DNA of 64,000 nucleotides from positions 136,779,035-136,843,034 of the forward strand of contig NC_062222.1 of NCBI RefSeq assembly GCF_902686445.1, in the 5' to 3' direction. Below are positions 1 through 11,700 of this stretch, in pieces (the stretch's first letter is position 1; each line of letters opens with the position of its first letter). The notes beneath the pieces are model-generated. The model did no database searches and was not told the origin of the DNA. It saw nothing but the letters and a program-made list of their open reading frames with translations. Source of the stretch: Sciurus carolinensis. Lineage: Eukaryota > Chordata > Mammalia > Rodentia > Sciuridae. The position numbers and the translations under genes were made by a program.

Positions 1-91
1 GGGAGGCTGAGGCAGAAGGATTGTAAGTTTGAGGCCAGCTTGGGCAGTTTAGTGAGATCCTCAGCAACTTAGCCAGACCCTGTCTCAAAAA

Positions 92-126
<35 letters not shown>

Positions 127-182
127 AGGGCTGGGGACATAGTTCAGTGAGAAAGTGCCTGTGAGTTAAATCCCCAGTACCC
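1..182 (+). repeat. Dimeric B1/ID SINE, cut by window start
   Basis: B1-like part ending in a CTGTCTCAAAA stretch, an (AAAT)n linker at 88-127, then an ID-like part from GGGCTGGGGACATAG to TCCCCAGTACC. Confidence 0.85.
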
Positions 183-956
183 TCTCACACACTCTTGAGT
201 AGAAGTTTTATAACTGAGAAACATAACCGAAATGACCAACCAGACAAGCTCACTGGTAGGATATACGTGCTGGAGAAAAGATGGAGTGGATTTTGAGATC
301 ATTAATAGAAATTATCCAGTCTGAGCAATACAGAGAAAAAACAAAAACAAAAACCCTGAGCCTAGAGAACATATGGAAGAGTTAAAAAGTCTAACTTTGT
401 GTCATTGGAGTTTCAGAAGAAAATGAGAGACTGTGATACAGGAAAAATATTGGAATAAACAGTGGCTAAATATGTCACAAATTTGGCAAAAGACATAAAA
501 CCTGCAGGTTCAAGAGACTCTCAAAGTGACACTCAAACAGGATAAACCTAAAAAGCCCATGTCCAGATATGTCATAACCAAACTGCTGAAAATTCAGAAA
601 AAAATCTTAACAAGCAGCCAGAGAAAAACATGCATTACTTATTGGGAAATAAAAATTGGAATGACTGAATTTCTCATCAGAAACCACAGAGACCAGAAGG
701 AAATGAAAAAACATTTTTAGACTACTGAAGGAAAAGAACAGTCAACTCAGAATTTTGTATCCAGCACAAATACCCTTCAGGAATGAAGGTGAAATGAAGG
801 GATCCTCAGGTGAAAGACTACAAGAGGACTGGTTGCCAGCAGCCCTGCTATGAAGAAATTGCTAAAGGAATATTTCAGACTGAAGGACCTGTACTAGAAG
901 GGAACTTGGAATATCAGGAAGAAAAATGTACATTGTTCTGGATAAATGTGGACTAT

Positions 957-1096
957 TCTTTTTTTTTTTTTTTTAAAAAGTTGTACATGGACACAATACC
1001 TTTATTTTATTTGTTTTTATGTGGTGCTGAGAATCGAACCCAGTGCATCACACATGCCAGAAAAGTATTCTACCACTGAGCCACAAACACAGCCCT
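957..1096 (-). repeat. ID-type SINE with target-site duplication
   Basis: Minus-strand squirrel ID element with a poly-T start and a TCGAACCCAGTGC B-box-like core. It is flanked by the direct repeat TGGACTATTCTT at 949-960 and 1096-1107. Confidence 0.85.
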
Positions 1097-1563
1097 GGAC
1101 TATTCTTTAATGAGTTCTTTACAAAATATGCCTGGTTGGAAGCAAAGGTCATAGTGTGGTGTGGGGTTTCAAGTGTAAGATAACCATCAGTGCTCCTCTC
1201 CAGACACGGAAAGAGCTGAACGCCACCAACAGCCAGCTGGGTCTTACTGGCCCAGGGTCATTCCAGCCTTTAGCAGCAGTAGAGCACATGTTTCAAGCAC
1301 ACATGGACATGCACTAGGATAGGCCAGAGAAACGGGAATATTTTGAAATGAGATGCTTCAATCTGAGTTTTCTGACCACAGTGGTATTAGACTAGAGAGA
1401 GTGACAGAAAGATAGCAAGAACACCTCCAAAAATGTGGAGATTAACAAGTAACAAACTTCTAAATAAATTATGGGTTAATGAGGGAGTGAAAAGGAAAAG
1501 TAGTTTGAAATCACATCTTCTAGGATGCAGTGTTTGGAAAGGAAATTGATAGCATTAAAATGC

Positions 1564-1611
<48 letters not shown>
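1564..1611. repeat. (TA)n(CA)n microsatellite
   Basis: Alternating AT run followed by AC run, embedded in the old L1 ORF2 remnant. Confidence 0.95.
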
Positions 1612-1616
<5 letters not shown>

Positions 1617-2597
1617 AGAAGAAAGGTCTCACACCAGTAATCTAAGTTTCTATCTTAAGAAGCCATAAAAGAGCAAACCCAACGCAAGCAAATAATAAAC
1701 ATAGGAACAGAAATAACGAGTTTAAGGCAAGAAAATGATAGTGGAGCCAAGAGCCAGTTCTTTGAATTGACCAGTAAAATTGATCAAACTCTAGTAATGG
1801 ACAAAAGAACCAAGTTATCAGAAGAAATGAAAAAGGACACCACTGTGGACCACACATAAATTAAAAAGATAAGAGAATGTTTGGATAGCTCTTTGTATAT
1901 AAATTTGACAGCTTACATGAAATGGTCCATTTCTTTGAAAATTATAAATCATCTAAGATGAAATAGATTAACCAGAATGATATTTCAATTACTAAAAAGC
2001 AAGTAGTAGTTAAAAAACCTTCCAAAAAAGATATCTAGGCCCACATGGTTTCACTGGTGAATTCTATTGAACATTTGAAGAAAAAAAAAAAATAACAATT
2101 TTAGAAGAGGGAACACTTCCTGACTCATTTTATGATAGACTGTTATTACTCAAACCAGATAAATACAGTATTAAAAAGACAAACTGCAGACCAGCATCTC
2201 TTAAGACACACACACAAGATCCTGAATACAGTATTAACAAAGTGAATCCAAGAAAACATTAAAAAAGCAATACACATGACTAACAGGTTTATCCTGGGAA
2301 TGCAAGGCCAGCTCAGCATTTGACATTAGTCAGTATGATTTGCCATAGTTCTAAGCTAAAGAAAACCACATGAGCCTATCAGTTGAGGGAAACAAAGCAT
2401 TTGATACAATTCAGTGTTCATTTCCAATAAACCCTCTCAGCAAGGAGAATAGAAAAGAGCCTCCTAAACTGGATAGTGGACATCTGCAAAAATAGCTCTC
2501 ACTGTAGTCTGACTGGAAGCTCATGTGTCACTGGTGAGAGTGCACGGTGGTGTAGCCACTCTGGAAGAACAGTTTGGAAAATCTAAAGGGGATGGAA

Positions 2598-2754
2598 CAC
2601 AGGGTCACTATACCACTGAGCTTAATCTCCAACCCTTTTTATTTTGAGACTTGGCCTTGCTAATAAATTGCCAAGACTGGCCTTGAATTTGTAATCCTCC
2701 TGCCTCAGCCTCCCTACTTGCTGGGATTACAGGCACGTGCCACTGTGCCCAGCC
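2598..2754 (-). repeat. Dimeric B1/ID SINE
   Basis: Minus-strand copy: ID end (CACTGAGCTTAATCTCCAACCC) followed by the B1 part ending GGGATTACAGGCACGTGCCA. Confidence 0.8.
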
Positions 2755-2782
2755 AGATGTTTCTTAGAGAGTGAAGTATATG

Positions 2783-3080
2783 CGTTGTTTGGTATCTCTG
2801 GGAAATTGGTTCCAGGGCCCTCTGCAGATCCCCAAATCCTCAGACACTCAAGTCCCTTAAATACATAACCTGACCTCTTCCTGTAGACTTTAAACCATCT
2901 CTACATTACTTAACATACCTCATACGATGTAAATGCTGTGTAAATAATTTTTGGCCATGTTGTTTCAGGAATTATGACAAATACTGTGCAGATGCATTGT
3001 TTTTTCCAAAAATATTTTTGGTTGGCATTTGTTTGAACTGGTTGATTTGGAACTTGCAGATATGAAGATCTGACTGTACC
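2783..3080 (+). mobile_element. MER2-like nonautonomous DNA transposon (Tigger group)
   Basis: The text 'GGTATCTCTGGGAAATTGGT..CTCAAGTCCCTTAAATA..ATGTAAATGCTGTGTAAATA' matches my memory of the MER2 consensus. Terminal repeats are eroded. A second copy lies at 17072-17372. Confidence 0.6.
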
Positions 3081-4051
3081 TTCAAATTGTATCACAGAGA
3101 AATGAAAGTTTATGCTGGTACAAGATCTACACAGGTGGTCAGTCCCCTCAGTTCTCCTCTGCCCCCACTTCATTTTGGCCTCATTAGCTTGCTGTTTGCC
3201 CCAGACCTTTGCCCTTGCCCTGTCCTACCTTCTGCGTGGTCTTCCCAGGGCCAACTCCTTGTCATGGGTCTCAGCTCAGTTGGTATCTTCTCAGGTTCCC
3301 CTAAGCACCCAGTCTAAAGGGATCCATGCCCACATGCTCAGTCTTTTTCAGGCTTCTGGGTCTTTTCTACACAGCACTTTTCTTCACTGAAATCCTGCAT
3401 GTACTTGCTGCTTCACTGCTTGTCTCTCAAGCCCAGCAGCACGTAGTCAGGAGAGTTAGGTCCAGACCTGTCTCTTGTCAATACCTGGCTGTAGAGAATG
3501 GCTAATTTGGAATCTACCACATACCATTTTATTGATATTGTTTTATTCTTCTTTCTGTAGCACCATATACATTTCCCTATAGGCTTACATATTCTCCCAT
3601 GATTTCATTTCTACTTACTAAATAATGATCTTTGGGGTTGCTATCTCATGGTTTACTAACCAGTCCTCTAAATTAAGTTGTTCCTTCAATAAGTATTTGA
3701 TCCCTGAGACTTCTGGTGGCATGCAGTAAGATTGGGTTTGTAGTTTGCTGGGGGGCCGCAGTGAACAAATGAATCAATCTTGCCTTCCTGACCTCAAGGG
3801 TGGAGATGGTAATGTTATAGACACAGCAGACAGACCCAGTCTGCAGGTGGAGATGCAAGAAGTCTGGGAATTAGCTCTGGTTAACTCAGAAAACTTTAGG
3901 GAGAAACTCCCTTTACATGACTAAAATAGATGTGAAATTCAGTGCTAGCTTGAGATAGACAAAAGATCTTAACTTTAGGTTGTTGCTTTAAATTTCAAAT
4001 TTAGTAGAGTCAGCCTGTCATCACATGGTATGATGTATAGTTTAAACATTG

Positions 4052-4365
4052 CTGCTGGGCACAGTGGTGTACACCATAATCCCAGCTACTTGGGAAGCTG
4101 AGGCGGAAGGATCCAAGTGTTAGGCCAGCCTGGGCAACTTAGGTTTAAAATAAAAAAGGCTGAGGATATAACTCAGTGATAGAAAACTTGCCTAGCATGT
4201 GTGTGGACCTGGGTTCAATTCCCACTACTGTAGAAACAAACTTGGGGATGCTGCTCAGTTTTAAAGTATGAGATAGTGGGCGGGGGTGTAGGTCTAGCTC
4301 AGTGGTAGAGTGTTTGCCTAGCATGTGTGAGGCCCTGGGTTTTATCCCCCTGCACCACAAAAAAT
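4052..4365 (+). repeat. Dimeric B1/ID SINE followed by a second ID unit
   Basis: B1 part (GGGCACAGTGGTGTACACCA) and ID part to about 4230, then another ID-like unit at 4277-4365 ending in an A-rich tail. Confidence 0.8.
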
Positions 4366-4439
4366 AATAAGTAAAATATGAGATAGAAATTATTGCTGGG
4401 TGGACAGCAACATGTACAGGGTGTTTGGGGAAGCACATC

Positions 4440-4615
4440 TTTTTCTCAGTACTAGGAATTGCTCAGTGCTGCATCACTGAGCTACACCTCAGCCCTTTTT
4501 ATTTTTTGGAGATAGGGTCTTGCTAAATTGCCCAACCTGGCCTTGAACTTGCCATCTTCCTGCCTCAGCCTCCTGAGTAATGGAGATTATAGGCATGTGC
4601 CATCCTATCCACGGG
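4440..4615 (-). repeat. Dimeric B1/ID SINE
   Basis: Minus-strand copy with an ACTGAGCTACACCTCAGCCC core and a B1 end GGCATGTGCCAT. Confidence 0.8.
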
Positions 4616-4946
4616 GAAGCATACATTAATGCATACTCAACACATTCTCAGGGCATCTCCCCTCTCCCCATTAACTTTACTGAATCTGTGGCTTCTCAGC
4701 ATGAGCATACTTCTCAAGTGTGTGGAGCCCTGGGTGATGACTGTAGCAGAACTCCATAGTGCTTAGCCCTCTTCCAGCTGCAGGCATGATTTCCAGTAAG
4801 TCACCCTTGACTTCCCAGGCTAGATCAGCGCCTCCTGGGGCTCCCCTCCCCTCTCAGCTTTCCCTTGAGCAGATCTGTCTGTTCACAGGTCCATGAGCAA
4901 CTTGGGACAGGGAACTTGTTCCTCTTTATTTCTAGGGCCAAGCACT

Positions 4947-5755
4947 ATTTTTTTTTTTAAATTATTTTTTAATTTGTTCTTTTTTGTTATACATGACAGT
5001 CAATTCTGACATACTTATACAAACATGGAGTATATCTTATTCTAATTAGGATCCCAGACTTGTACATGATGGTGAGATTCACTGTGCTGTATTCACATAT
5101 GTACATAGGAAAGTTATGTCAGATTCATTTCACTGTCTTTCTTATTCCTGTTACCTGCTCCCTTCCCTTCTTTCCCCTTTGTCTAATCCTCTGAACTTCA
5201 GTTCTGTCCCCCACCCTTGTTGTGTGATAGTGTTAGCATATCAGAGAGAACATTGGACCTTTGATTATTTGGGACTGGCTTATTTCACTTAGCATGATAC
5301 TCTCCAGCTCCATCCATTTACTTGCAAATGCCATAATTTCATTCTTTTTTAAGGCTGAGTAATGTTCTATTGTGCATATATACCACATTTTCTTTATCCA
5401 TTCATCTGTTGAAGGGCACCTAGGCTGGTTCCTTAGCTTAGCTATTGTGAATTGAGCTGCTATAAACATTGATATGGCTGCATCACTGTAGGATGCTGTA
5501 TGCATATACTTTGGGTATATGCCAAGGAGTGGGTCAAATGGTGGTTCCATTCCAAGTGTTTTGAGGAATCTCCATATTGCTTTCTAGGGTGGTTGCACCA
5601 ATTTGCAGTCCTACCAGCAATGTATGAGTGTGCCCTTTTCTCACATCCTGGCCAACAATTATTGTTACTTACATTCTTGATAGTTTGCCATTTTGACTGG
5701 AGTGAAGTGAATCTCAGCATAGTTTTAATTTGCATTTCTCTAATTGCTAGGGGGA
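4947..5755 (-). mobile_element. 5'-truncated LINE-1 tail, minus strand
   Basis: Begins with a T-rich tract (poly-A of the element). It carries the 3' UTR and the C-terminal ORF2 portion in antisense (residues such as [12 protein letters not shown] and DEWIKKMWYI). The frame is broken. A short direct repeat AAGCACT at 4940-4946 and 5756-5762 may be the target-site duplication. Confidence 0.85.
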
Positions 5756-5800
5756 AAGCACTCAAGTGCTTGCTGGATGGATGGAAGGACAGCTATCTTC

Positions 5801-5866
5801 ATGTGATAGCACACTGTTTCCACAGGTGCTTGAGTGTCTCCTCTGCCATGTGCTTCACTTGGCCTT
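5801..5866. repeat. 66-bp direct repeat, copy 1
   Basis: From ATGTGATAGCACACTG to CACTTGGCCTT; identical over 66 bp to 6344-6409. Confidence 0.95.
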
Positions 5867-6343
5867 CAGCCAGTTCAAAGGCTTTACAGTCTAGTGAGGT
5901 AATGTGAGTCAAATAATAGTGCAATTACAAATGAGTGCCCCTCAAACCAGAGCCTGGTGCTAACAGAGAGGGTGCTATGGATGAGGTGGGCAGGGAGCAT
6001 TTCTGCAAAGATGGGTATTGAAGATGAGACCTGAAGGACTGTCCTCCAGCCTTCTTACTAGTTTCAAGAAAAATTTCAAAGAATAATTTGAATATACACA
6101 CTTGGATCAACAGTTGCTGACATGTTGCCACATGTACCTTATTGTGCTTGTATTTTTGAAACACTGAACCATTTGAAGGTAAGTTGAAGATGTCATGAAA
6201 TCTTCTTGCTCCTAAACACTTCTGCATCCAGCTTTTAAGAATCAAGACATTTCTTGTATAGAATCATGAAATTGTATCTGAGAGGATTGCCAGTAATGCC
6301 ATAAGAGCATAGATCATGTTCCATATGTAATAGCACATAGTAT

Positions 6344-6409
6344 ATGTGATAGCACACTGTTTCCACAGGTGCTTGAGTGTCTCCTCTGCCATGTGCTTCA
6401 CTTGGCCTT
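6344..6409. repeat. 66-bp direct repeat, copy 2
   Basis: Identical to 5801-5866, offset 543 bp; flanks differ on both sides. Confidence 0.95.
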
Positions 6410-6507
6410 GTTCCAGTTTCCTCAGTTGTACTAAAGTGTGTGTTTTGAACCAGTATCCAGTGGGTTTATGTATTGACCTTAATTAGCTGTATGTCCTTTG
6501 TTCCCTT

Positions 6508-6582
6508 TTTTTGGTGCTGGGTCTGGAACCCAGGGCCTTTTGCATTCTAGGCAAGTTCTATAGCACTGAGCCCCTCCCTTAA
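6508..6582 (-). repeat. Partial ID SINE
   Basis: Minus-strand fragment TTGGTGCTGGGTCTGGAACC to CACTGAGCCCCTCCC; the middle resembles other ID copies here. Confidence 0.65.
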
Positions 6583-7074
6583 TTCTCTTTGTCTGAAAGT
6601 TCTACCTTTTTTTTCATCATAGTCACCTTTTTTTTTTTTTAATGACCATGGGCCAAAGATCTGTTTTGTGCCTTGAGATGAATAAGATGATAAAACTGAT
6701 TGCAAGAGCATGTAAAGACTTATATAGATGGGCATAAAAGCCAAGAAAAAATCAGCACCAGATTGCTAGATTAGGTTTCAACAAACTAGGTGGCAGAGAC
6801 AACATAACATAATATAGCAATATCTTTCCAACTGAACATAAATCTATATATTAAAGTGTAACTCCACAGTGGTTGGGCTTTAATGGAGTAATAAGTAGCA
6901 CAAGACCTGCCCTATAGGGCTAGGTGACCTTTAAGCAGGGTGTCAGAGATGCTCTGTGCAAGTTGAGGGATCCCCGACTGTGCTTTTGCTTTCTTTCCAG
7001 ATTTGGGTACTTTTTCTTAACAAGACCTTCCCTAATCCTACTAGCCAGGATCAACCAGTGTTTTTAATCTATTA

Positions 7075-7770
7075 CTTTTTAAAAATGACTTTTTTGAAGT
7101 ACAATTAATATACCATGAAACTCACTCATTATACGCATTAATAAATTTGAACAGTTTATTAAGAATATACCCAACTATCATTGCAATCCAGTTTTAGAAG
7201 ATTTTCATCATCCAGAGTTTTAGAACAATTTCATGCTGTTTGCAATCAGTCCCTACTCCCACTTCCAGACTGATTTGCATTTGTTCTCCAGGCACTGGGC
7301 CCTCAGCTGGCCTTGGTGCTGTGTCTGGGCATAGGCCCACACAGTCTGGTGGTGGGCCTGGCTCTGGTGGCCCAGGCACAGCCCTTTAAGAAATTTTCAC
7401 GTCAGTGAAACCATGTAAATTGCCTTCGTCTGGCATCTTCCACTTGCTGTAATGGTGTTGAGATTCATCCCTTAGCAGTGTGTGACAGTAGTTTGTTTCT
7501 TTTCATTGCTGTTTATTCCTTCCCCAGTTGGTGGACGTTGGATTATTTAAGTTTTTGGTTATGAACAACTCCATGAATTTTTGAATGCAGGTCTTTTGTG
7601 CATGTATTTCTTTTGGGTAGGTTCCTAGGAGTGGTAGGTGCATGTTGAATTATATAAGAAACGTTCAACTCTTTTCCAGAATGGTTGTACCATTTTACAT
7701 TCTTCCCAAGGATTTGTGAGAATTCCAGCTTGTCCACATGGGTGCCATCACTTGTCATTCTTCTTTTGAT
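7075..7770 (-). mobile_element. Old LINE-1 3' region, minus strand
   Basis: Antisense L1 text such as TTTTAGAAGATTTTCATC, GTTGAGATTCATCC and ATGGTTGTACCATTTTACAT, heavily diverged. It is interrupted near 7288-7379 by GC-rich sequence bounded by CCAGGCAC direct repeats. Confidence 0.65.
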
Positions 7771-8177
7771 TTTCCTGGTGGGTATGTCATAGGCTTCTGA
7801 GTGAAGAAATTTCTGCTGGCATTTTGGTAGTTCAGGCAACTTTACTGGGTCCCAGGCGGGTGTGCAATTTGAACTCATGATGAAGGGATTTATATGAGAG
7901 TCCATCAAGGCAGAGAGCCTAATGTTGCCCACTGCTGACCAGAAACAGTTTTGACCCTATGCAGGCTTTGATCAGAAATCTACTCTTTAGTTTCCACGAA
8001 TGTGTATCAAAATAACAAATCTGTCACCCCTAAAAGTTTATGCCCCTTCCCAGGCAGTGCCTCCAGAAGCAAACATGATGCTTTGTCAAGTGTGCATTTT
8101 TTTGTGCATACCCTGAGATTTTAAATAATCTTACTGTAGAAAACGTATGAACCACAGTACAGCATAAGAAATAAAAT

Positions 8178-8365
8178 GTGCACTCCTGTAATCCCAGCGA
8201 CTCAGGAAGCGGAGACATGAGGAGTCCAAGTTCCAGGCCAGCCTGGGCAACTGAGCAAGGCCCTCCCTCAAAAATAAATACCTTATTAAACGGGCTGGTG
8301 GTGTGGCTCGTGCTAGACCGCTTGTCTGGCATGAGGGAGGCCTCCGTTCCATTCCCAGCACCAGA
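8178..8365 (+). repeat. Dimeric B1/ID SINE abutting the CpG island
   Basis: B1 part (CACTCCTGTAATCCCAGCGA) and ID part ending CATTCCCAGCACCAG. It ends about 50 bp before the CpG-rich promoter block. Confidence 0.8.
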
Positions 8366-8737
8366 AAGGGGGAAAAAAGCCCATAGTCACCCACCACCAA
8401 GAAGTTGCAGCGTTGACGTTTTTGTGGAGTTCCTCTGGTGACGCAGCGCTGCTCTCCGTATGGCCTCGCAGGGCGGAGCTCGGCCCCAGGCGCGCCCCTC
8501 TGCGACTTGACCAGGCCCGGTGCAGCAGGCCGCCAGCCGGAGACTCCACCGGTGCGACTGCAGGGCCCGCCGCCGCCACGGCTCCCGCCGCTAGGCCGCC
8601 CAGCCCGAGCGCCGAGGCCCCGAGCGCGATCAGCGCCCATCTGCGCGCGATTGAGCGGCCTGCGCCCCGCGCCGCGGTCTGAAGCGGCACCGCCCGGTCC
8701 GCCGAGCAGCCGCAGGAGGAGGGAGCCGCCACCGGGC

Positions 8738-8764
8738 ATGGGGCGGCCGGCCGCGCGCCTGTGA
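8738..8764 (+). other. Short upstream ORF in the TBC1D14 5' UTR
   Basis: ATG at 8738 in a fair context (C at -3, G at +4) opens eight codons (MGRPAARL) and stops at TGA 8762-8764, twelve bases before the main ATG. It lies in the putative 5' UTR of the short-isoform exon and could dampen its translation. Whether it is transcribed depends on the true start site. Confidence 0.5.
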
Positions 8765-8776
8765 GGCCCGGCGTTC

Positions 8777-8779
8777 ATG
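8777..8779 (+). CDS. TBC1D14: TBC1D14 alternative first coding exon: start codon only
   Basis: The ATG at 8777-8779 is followed immediately by a strong donor (GTGAGTCC). The next exon starts in phase 0 with GAA TAT GAA (Glu-Tyr-Glu), so the spliced protein begins Met-Glu-Tyr-Glu-Asp. From memory of human TBC1D14, 412 residues follow this junction, which gives exactly 413 with the Met. The base at -3 is T (weak) and the +4 G is supplied by the next exon. The 5' UTR part of this exon probably starts somewhere in 8450-8730. Confidence 0.8.
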
Positions 8780-11700
8780 GTGAGTCCGCCCGGGCGCCCC
8801 CGCCTGCCCTGCTGGCCCTGGGGCTGCGGTGCGCGCGCGCGTGTGAGTGTGAGTGTGAGCGCGCCCACCGGCCCGGTGCAGGCGTGCGCACAGCGTAGCA
8901 TGTGCCTCGTCCACCGGCCAGGCTTGCATGGGGCTGCGGTGCCCGTTCTTCCTGCCATCCTTTGTGTCTGCTCCACACCTCTCCCAGGTCCGGTTTTAAC
9001 GCAGACACATCCTTCCTGCCCTCATTCTTGCCACCCCAAGTTCTGTTGCATCCTGATTCCGGAGCAGGTCAGTTCAGGCCCCAGGGTGGTCTTGCCTTTG
9101 GAGGGAGTCTGGGGAGATCAGCCTGCACCTGCCCCAGGCCCAGCTAGGTGGGCAGACCCCAGGAGGGACTGGGCTTCCCAGAATGCTGCTGTTAGTATAT
9201 TCCACTCACCAGGACACACATTGTTGATGCTTTGTAAGAAATTTGATGATTAGGAAAGGTCTCCTGAGAGCTGCTTCTCCACATGCCAGCATTCCGGGTA
9301 ACTTAGACAATGCCTCTGTGAGAGTGCTGTGTGGGAGTTATACCAGAGAACCTGCAGAGGAGCTGCAGCACAGGTGTTCCTGGTGGGCCCTGCCTCTGCT
9401 GTGGTCACCAGCATTGACCTCTGGAGGACTGAGCACCTGCAAAACCTGTACAGGCCACTCTTCCCATCCCCCAAATGACACAACAGCCCCCAGATTGTAG
9501 AGCAGGGCTCCTTTGCCCACCCCTTGTTACTATGGCAGTGTGTGAAACCAGCTGCCCTGTGACAGCACTTCAATCTCATTTGATCTTTACCACAACTCTA
9601 TTTTAAGTACCCCTTTGAAAGGTAATTTTACAGTAATAGAGTGGTAGCCTTCCTCCCATCGTTTTTCTGGGCACCATGGAGGCTGCATGTCGAGGCTTAC
9701 TCATCCTCATTTCATCTTCACATTTAGCAGAGGAGGATGCAGGCATGGAGGGCAGAGAAAGTGCTCCCAGCAGCTTTGTCTAGCCCCAGCGCTGCCCTGC
9801 AGGCTGCCAGGTCTTCGGCCTGGGACACCAGGCGCAGCAGGTGTGGTGATTGTGCTGTCACTGGCAGGTCAAGACACCACTGGGATGGTCCACCTGAGGG
9901 TGGCTTTTATGTCAAAATCCTTCCCAAAACCCCTTGAGGTTATGTTAATAGACTGGTCTTGACTCTGTCACAGCCAAGTCAGAGACATGAACTTCTGATC
10001 GATGACCTTTCTCCTGGCTAAAATAGATTCCAAGAAGCTGGGGCATTCTACTAGTCAGGGTGTTGGCATGATTGACTGTATTTATAGCACTTTTCCAGTT
10101 CTGTAAGTAGCATTGACAACCCATCTTTTCTTTCTGCTTGGAATAGTTCCTTTTCATTGTTTGAGAATCCTGGTCTTTTCTCCTTAACACGAATGTCTAT
10201 TGAGGCAGGCTTTGCCCTTCTCTTGGCCCTTGACCCAGGGCAGCCTCTGCAGACAAGGTCCAGCTGTTGGCGGTGCATCACTGTAAGCATCACACTCGCA
10301 CCCTGCCCTCGGGCCCCACTGTAAGCCTGGTCTCCTGCTATGGGGGCTTTTATCTATGAGCTTTAGGAAGCTGTTGTCCGGTCCATCTGTTCTGGATAGA
10401 ACAACTTTATCTCATCACTGTTGCCCATTTAGGATGCCCGTGCTGACCCACAAATCAGTCTGCTCCTGGGTGCCCCTTCTGCCTCTGGCATCTGGCCTGG
10501 ACCTTTCCTGTCTCTGCTAAAATGGCACCCATTATGGGCTGTTGCCCTGGTTCCTTCTGTCCTCCCACCACCTGTTGTTCTGTCCTCCTGCATTCTTCTC
10601 TCCCCTGTGCCTTATCTTCCACCCGCACCTTACTGTTCCTGCAGAGAGCTATACAAAGCTGGGGACTGAGGGCTCTAAAGAGCTGGGCCCCATGTGGCCT
10701 CTTCACAAACAAGCTTCTCTTTTCTATGTGTTTCCCCTTCTCTTCTCCAGCCTGCTAAATCTGCCAGGAGCTGAGGCCCCACTCAGGTACCCTTGCCCCC
10801 CTGCTTGCCTTTCCCTGTGGGCTTGATTATCTGACTACACCTGCAACCTCATCCCTGGTTAAGGGTCACATGTTCTGTGTGCTGCTTCTATTGGGCTGTC
10901 AAGGTCTTGTCTTCCCCTACAGGAGTCATTAGACAACTCAGGGCAGGAACTTTTAAATGAGTGACTTGCAAACTTTTTTTGAAATGACCCCATTAGACAA
11001 TTCAAGGCAAGACTCGGTGCCCAGATATAACTAGGTATAGAACTGAATCAAACTGCCCTCACTAAATGTACTCTATTTTGTTTTTTTAAATTTGTCCTTG
11101 GGTTTGAGTCCAGGGATACTTTAACACTGAGCTACATCCCCAGCCCTTTTATTTTGAGACAGAGTCTTGCTGAGTTGCTGAGTCTGGCCTCGAACTTGTG
11201 GTCCTCCTGCCTCAGCCTGCTGCGTTACTGGGGTTATAGGCATGTGCTAGCACACCAGCCTATGCACTCTTTTTTATTTTTATTTTTATTTATTTATTTA
11301 TTTTTAATGCTTTTGTGACCAATTGAACAGAGTTGCCCTAGGACTATGAAGAATTCTGTTCTGAATTCTCTGTGCCATTGTCTATGGTGGACCAGGCAGC
11401 AGTTGACCTGGATGGGTAATTTGTTTTCCTGATTAACCTGCAGGACTTTTGATGAGTCCAGCAATGCAGAGCATTGTTACTTGGTTTAAACCAAGAGACT
11501 TCTGACTTGGTCCCTTGCAGAAGAATCTTTGGAGTGGTAAGTTGGATTGAAGCAGGGACTCAATTGATTTTGCCTGGCACACAGAAAGGGTTCATTATTC
11601 TAGCAGGCTGCCGGACCAGGTTGACTATCACAGTGGGCTTCACAGTTGCTACCATTTGTAGTGAGGGGGCTGAGATAGTCCAGATGACTTGCCTAAGGTC

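Larger units (their letters stand above)
200..2595 (+). mobile_element. Ancient LINE-1 remnant, plus strand
   Basis: Degraded L1 sequence in 5' to 3' order. ORF1-end and inter-ORF-like text lies at about 470-950, and ORF2-like text at 1380-2510 (for example GAAGAAAGGTCTCA, AGCCAGTTCTTTGAA). A late ORF2 piece at 2520-2590 follows an internal deletion. A SINE at 957-1096 and a TA/CA microsatellite interrupt it. No open frame survives. Confidence 0.7.
1..8409 (+). other. TBC1D14: Intron of the long TBC1D14 isoform (5' end outside window)
   Basis: No exon-like sequence is seen. The interval is dominated by an ancient plus-strand L1 (about 200-2590), a MER2-like DNA transposon, a younger minus-strand L1 tail (about 4947-5755), an old minus-strand L1 (about 7075-7770), and SINEs listed separately. 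The segment 3090-4050 holds no repeat I can name. Confidence 0.7.
8410..8970 (+). promoter_or_regulatory. TBC1D14: CpG-island internal promoter of TBC1D14
   Basis: A sharply bounded GC- and CpG-rich block inside an otherwise AT-rich intron, with many GGGCGG/CCGCCC boxes and no TATA box. It surrounds the alternative first exon. CpG density falls off after about 8880. An intragenic CpG island directly upstream of a short-isoform start is the standard arrangement for an alternative promoter. The transcription start cannot be fixed from sequence alone. Confidence 0.8.

Noticed and set aside
88..127. (AAAT)n as a stand-alone microsatellite or CRISPR-like array
   Set aside because: It is the internal A-rich linker of a dimeric SINE. 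No spaced direct-repeat array exists anywhere in the window.
4277..4365. tRNA genes at ID SINE sites
   Set aside because: These units have tRNA-like promoter boxes but no cloverleaf or anticodon arm that folds, and they occur in many diverged copies with A tails, as retrotransposed SINEs do.
8131..8976. 281-codon minus-strand frame over the first CpG island
   Set aside because: Compositional: stop codons are rare in GC-rich DNA. It also runs across a SINE.
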